Source of the DNA: Candidatus Atribacteria bacterium 1244-E10-H5-B2 | GTDB lineage: Bacteria; Atribacterota; JS1; SB-45; 34-128 | Direction of reading: 5' to 3' | Assembly: GCA_003575245.1 (NCBI GenBank) | Contig: NMQN01000150.1 | Location: 1-7,080, forward strand | Length of the DNA stretch: 7,080 bases | In this document: positions 6,471 to 7,080 of the stretch, in pieces | Layout: each line of letters begins with the position of its first letter | Position numbering within the stretch: the first letter of the stretch is position 1 | Position numbers and translations under genes: made by a program | Notes under the pieces: generated by a model | Told to the model about the DNA's origin: nothing | Database searches by the model: none | What the model saw: the letters and a program-made list of their open reading frames with translations, nothing else

Positions 6471-6496
6471 AATTATTATTTTTTTCTAAAAACCTA

Positions 6497-6524
6497 TTGA
6501 TTTTTTAAAAATATATGCTATTCT
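6497..6524 (+). promoter_or_regulatory. Candidate promoter of the gntR-type gene
   Basis: TTGATT (6497-6502) resembles a -35 box. After 16 bases comes TATTCT (6519-6524), preceded by TGC, an extended -10 pattern. Transcription would begin near 6531, about 64 bases before the ATG. The match is moderate and A+T richness makes chance matches common. Confidence 0.5.
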
Positions 6525-6530
6525 TAATAA

Positions 6531-6562
6531 AGACCAATCCATTAGTCCATTAGTCCAATAAT
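6531..6562 (+). repeat. Octamer array CCATTAGT just after the promoter; possible operator
   Basis: The register is AGACCAAT, CCATTAGT, CCATTAGT, CCAATAAT, so two exact units are flanked by degenerate ones. It covers the expected transcription start and early leader. Its GACCAAT (6532-6538) is the exact reverse complement of ATTGGTC at 6456-6462 on the other side of the promoter. Autoregulation by the GntR-type product is a possible reading, not shown. Confidence 0.5.
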
Positions 6563-6579
6563 CTACAATAATAAATTAA

Positions 6580-6584
6580 AAGGA
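6580..6584 (+). promoter_or_regulatory. Ribosome binding site of the gntR-type gene
   Basis: AAGGA followed by ten bases precedes ATG 6595, supporting that start. No other in-frame start lies nearby with a comparable site. Confidence 0.6.
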
Positions 6585-6594
6585 AAACTCGTTT

Positions 6595-7080
6595 ATGAAA
6601 ATTGAGATTGATAAGAAAAGCGGAATTCCTTTATATCTTCAGATAAAACACCAGATTAAGAAATTATTAGAAAATGGTAATTTGAAAGAAGGGGAACAAC
6701 TACCAACCGAAAGAGATTTATCAGAAAGCTTGCAAGTTAGCAGAAATACAGTAAGTATGGCCTACAAAGAATTAGTATTGGAAAATATAATTCTATCCAT
6801 CCCGGGGCGGGGAACTTTTCCTAATCCGAAAACCTTTAAATTTACCAAATCTAAAACGAATAATAATCTATCAAAAATAGAAGAGATTATTGATGTTACT
6901 ATTAATGAAGCCCTGGAGTTAAATTTTGAGTTAGAAGAGTTCAAAAAAATAGTAAATAAGAGAATAGAAGAAAAAGAAAAATTATTAAAAAATATTAATA
7001 TCGCTTTTATAGAATGTAATTATGAACAACTATATTTTTTTTCCAAAGGGATAGAATTAGGAACCGGTATTTCCATAATT
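6595..7080 (+). CDS. GntR-family transcriptional regulator, N-terminal 162 residues (runs off the right edge)
   Basis: The product is a DNA-binding regulator with an N-terminal winged helix-turn-helix. The GntR pattern is clear: IDKKSGIPLYLQIKHQIK (5-22), LKEGEQLPTERDLSESLQVS (30-49), RNTVSMAYKELVLENII (50-66) and the wing SIPGRGTF (68-75). A long charged, probably helical linker follows (about 85-134). A second domain begins near INIAFIECNYEQ (134-145) and continues past the edge. It does not read like UTRA, FadR-type FCD or the MocR aminotransferase domain in the part visible, so the effector is unknown. The ATG has AGGA ten bases upstream. The frame is open to base 7080. It lies 607 bp downstream of the TRAP fragment on the same strand. 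It could control that transporter, itself, or genes to the right. The family call is firm and the target is not. Confidence 0.92.
   Translation, partial: MKIEIDKKSGIPLYLQIKHQIKKLLENGNLKEGEQLPTERDLSESLQVSRNTVSMAYKELVLENIILSIPGRGTFPNPKTFKFTKSKTNNNLSKIEEIIDVTINEALELNFELEEFKKIVNKRIEEKEKLLKNINIAFIECNYEQLYFFSKGIELGTGISII

Larger units (their letters stand above)
5988..6594. other. Repeat-rich intergenic region between the TRAP fragment and the gntR-type gene
   Basis: About 607 bp have no credible gene. The left part (6001-6120) and part of the right (6300-6400) hold short tandem arrays with related motifs in opposite orientation: TCGTATC at 6020-6026 versus GATACGA at 6309-6315, and AATAGTGAA at 6053-6061 versus TTCACTATT at 6378-6386. 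The centre contains a small hairpin (6181-6196) and an imperfect G+C-rich palindrome (6224-6243). The last 100 bases carry octamer repeats and the promoter of the next gene. No obvious terminator follows the TRAP stop codon. Confidence 0.7.

Noticed and set aside
6762..6944. 60-codon minus-strand frame
   Set aside because: It is antisense to the GntR-type gene, in the wing and linker region.

Overview
The window is A+T-rich bacterial DNA carrying core genes of anaerobic energy metabolism. The electron-bifurcating NfnAB pair beside acetate kinase points to a strictly anaerobic fermenter, or a related anaerobic lineage, with Shine-Dalgarno-led genes. I cannot name the phylum. The A+T-rich coding and the short-period intergenic repeats remind me of uncultured anaerobes, but that is an impression only.

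Left part (1-4443), all on the minus strand and read right to left: ackA (acetate kinase), then nfnA and nfnB (NADH-dependent reduced ferredoxin:NADP+ oxidoreductase), then, after a 202-bp A+T-rich gap, the first 242 codons of a glutamate dehydrogenase gene that leaves the window. ackA-nfnA are 21 bp apart, and nfnA-nfnB overlap by one base (TAATG), so these three very likely form one operon. Together they suggest ATP formation from acetyl phosphate, balancing of NADH/ferredoxin/NADPH pools, and a glutamate dehydrogenase that makes or uses reduced nicotinamide.

Middle (4455-5987), plus strand: a TRAP-type fused permease whose C-terminal part is intact but which lacks its N-terminal membrane region. 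Family-like sequence runs upstream to about 4476 and then stops in the leader of the divergent ackA gene. This is a genuine rearrangement breakpoint or an assembly join, and it is the most notable structural oddity here.

Right part (5988-7080): a gene-free stretch of about 607 bp with several unrelated short tandem arrays, those at 6004-6113 and 6323-6357 with a period of 7 and those at 6439-6470 and 6531-6562 with a period of 8. It also holds an imperfect G+C-rich palindrome and a plausible promoter with direct and inverted octamer/heptamer motifs around it. The stretch leads into a GntR-family regulator whose first 162 codons are visible.

I found no RNA gene, CRISPR array, transposase or clearly new multi-gene system. 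The points worth following up are the TRAP/ackA junction, the repeat-filled intergenic region, and the coupling of ackA to nfnAB.
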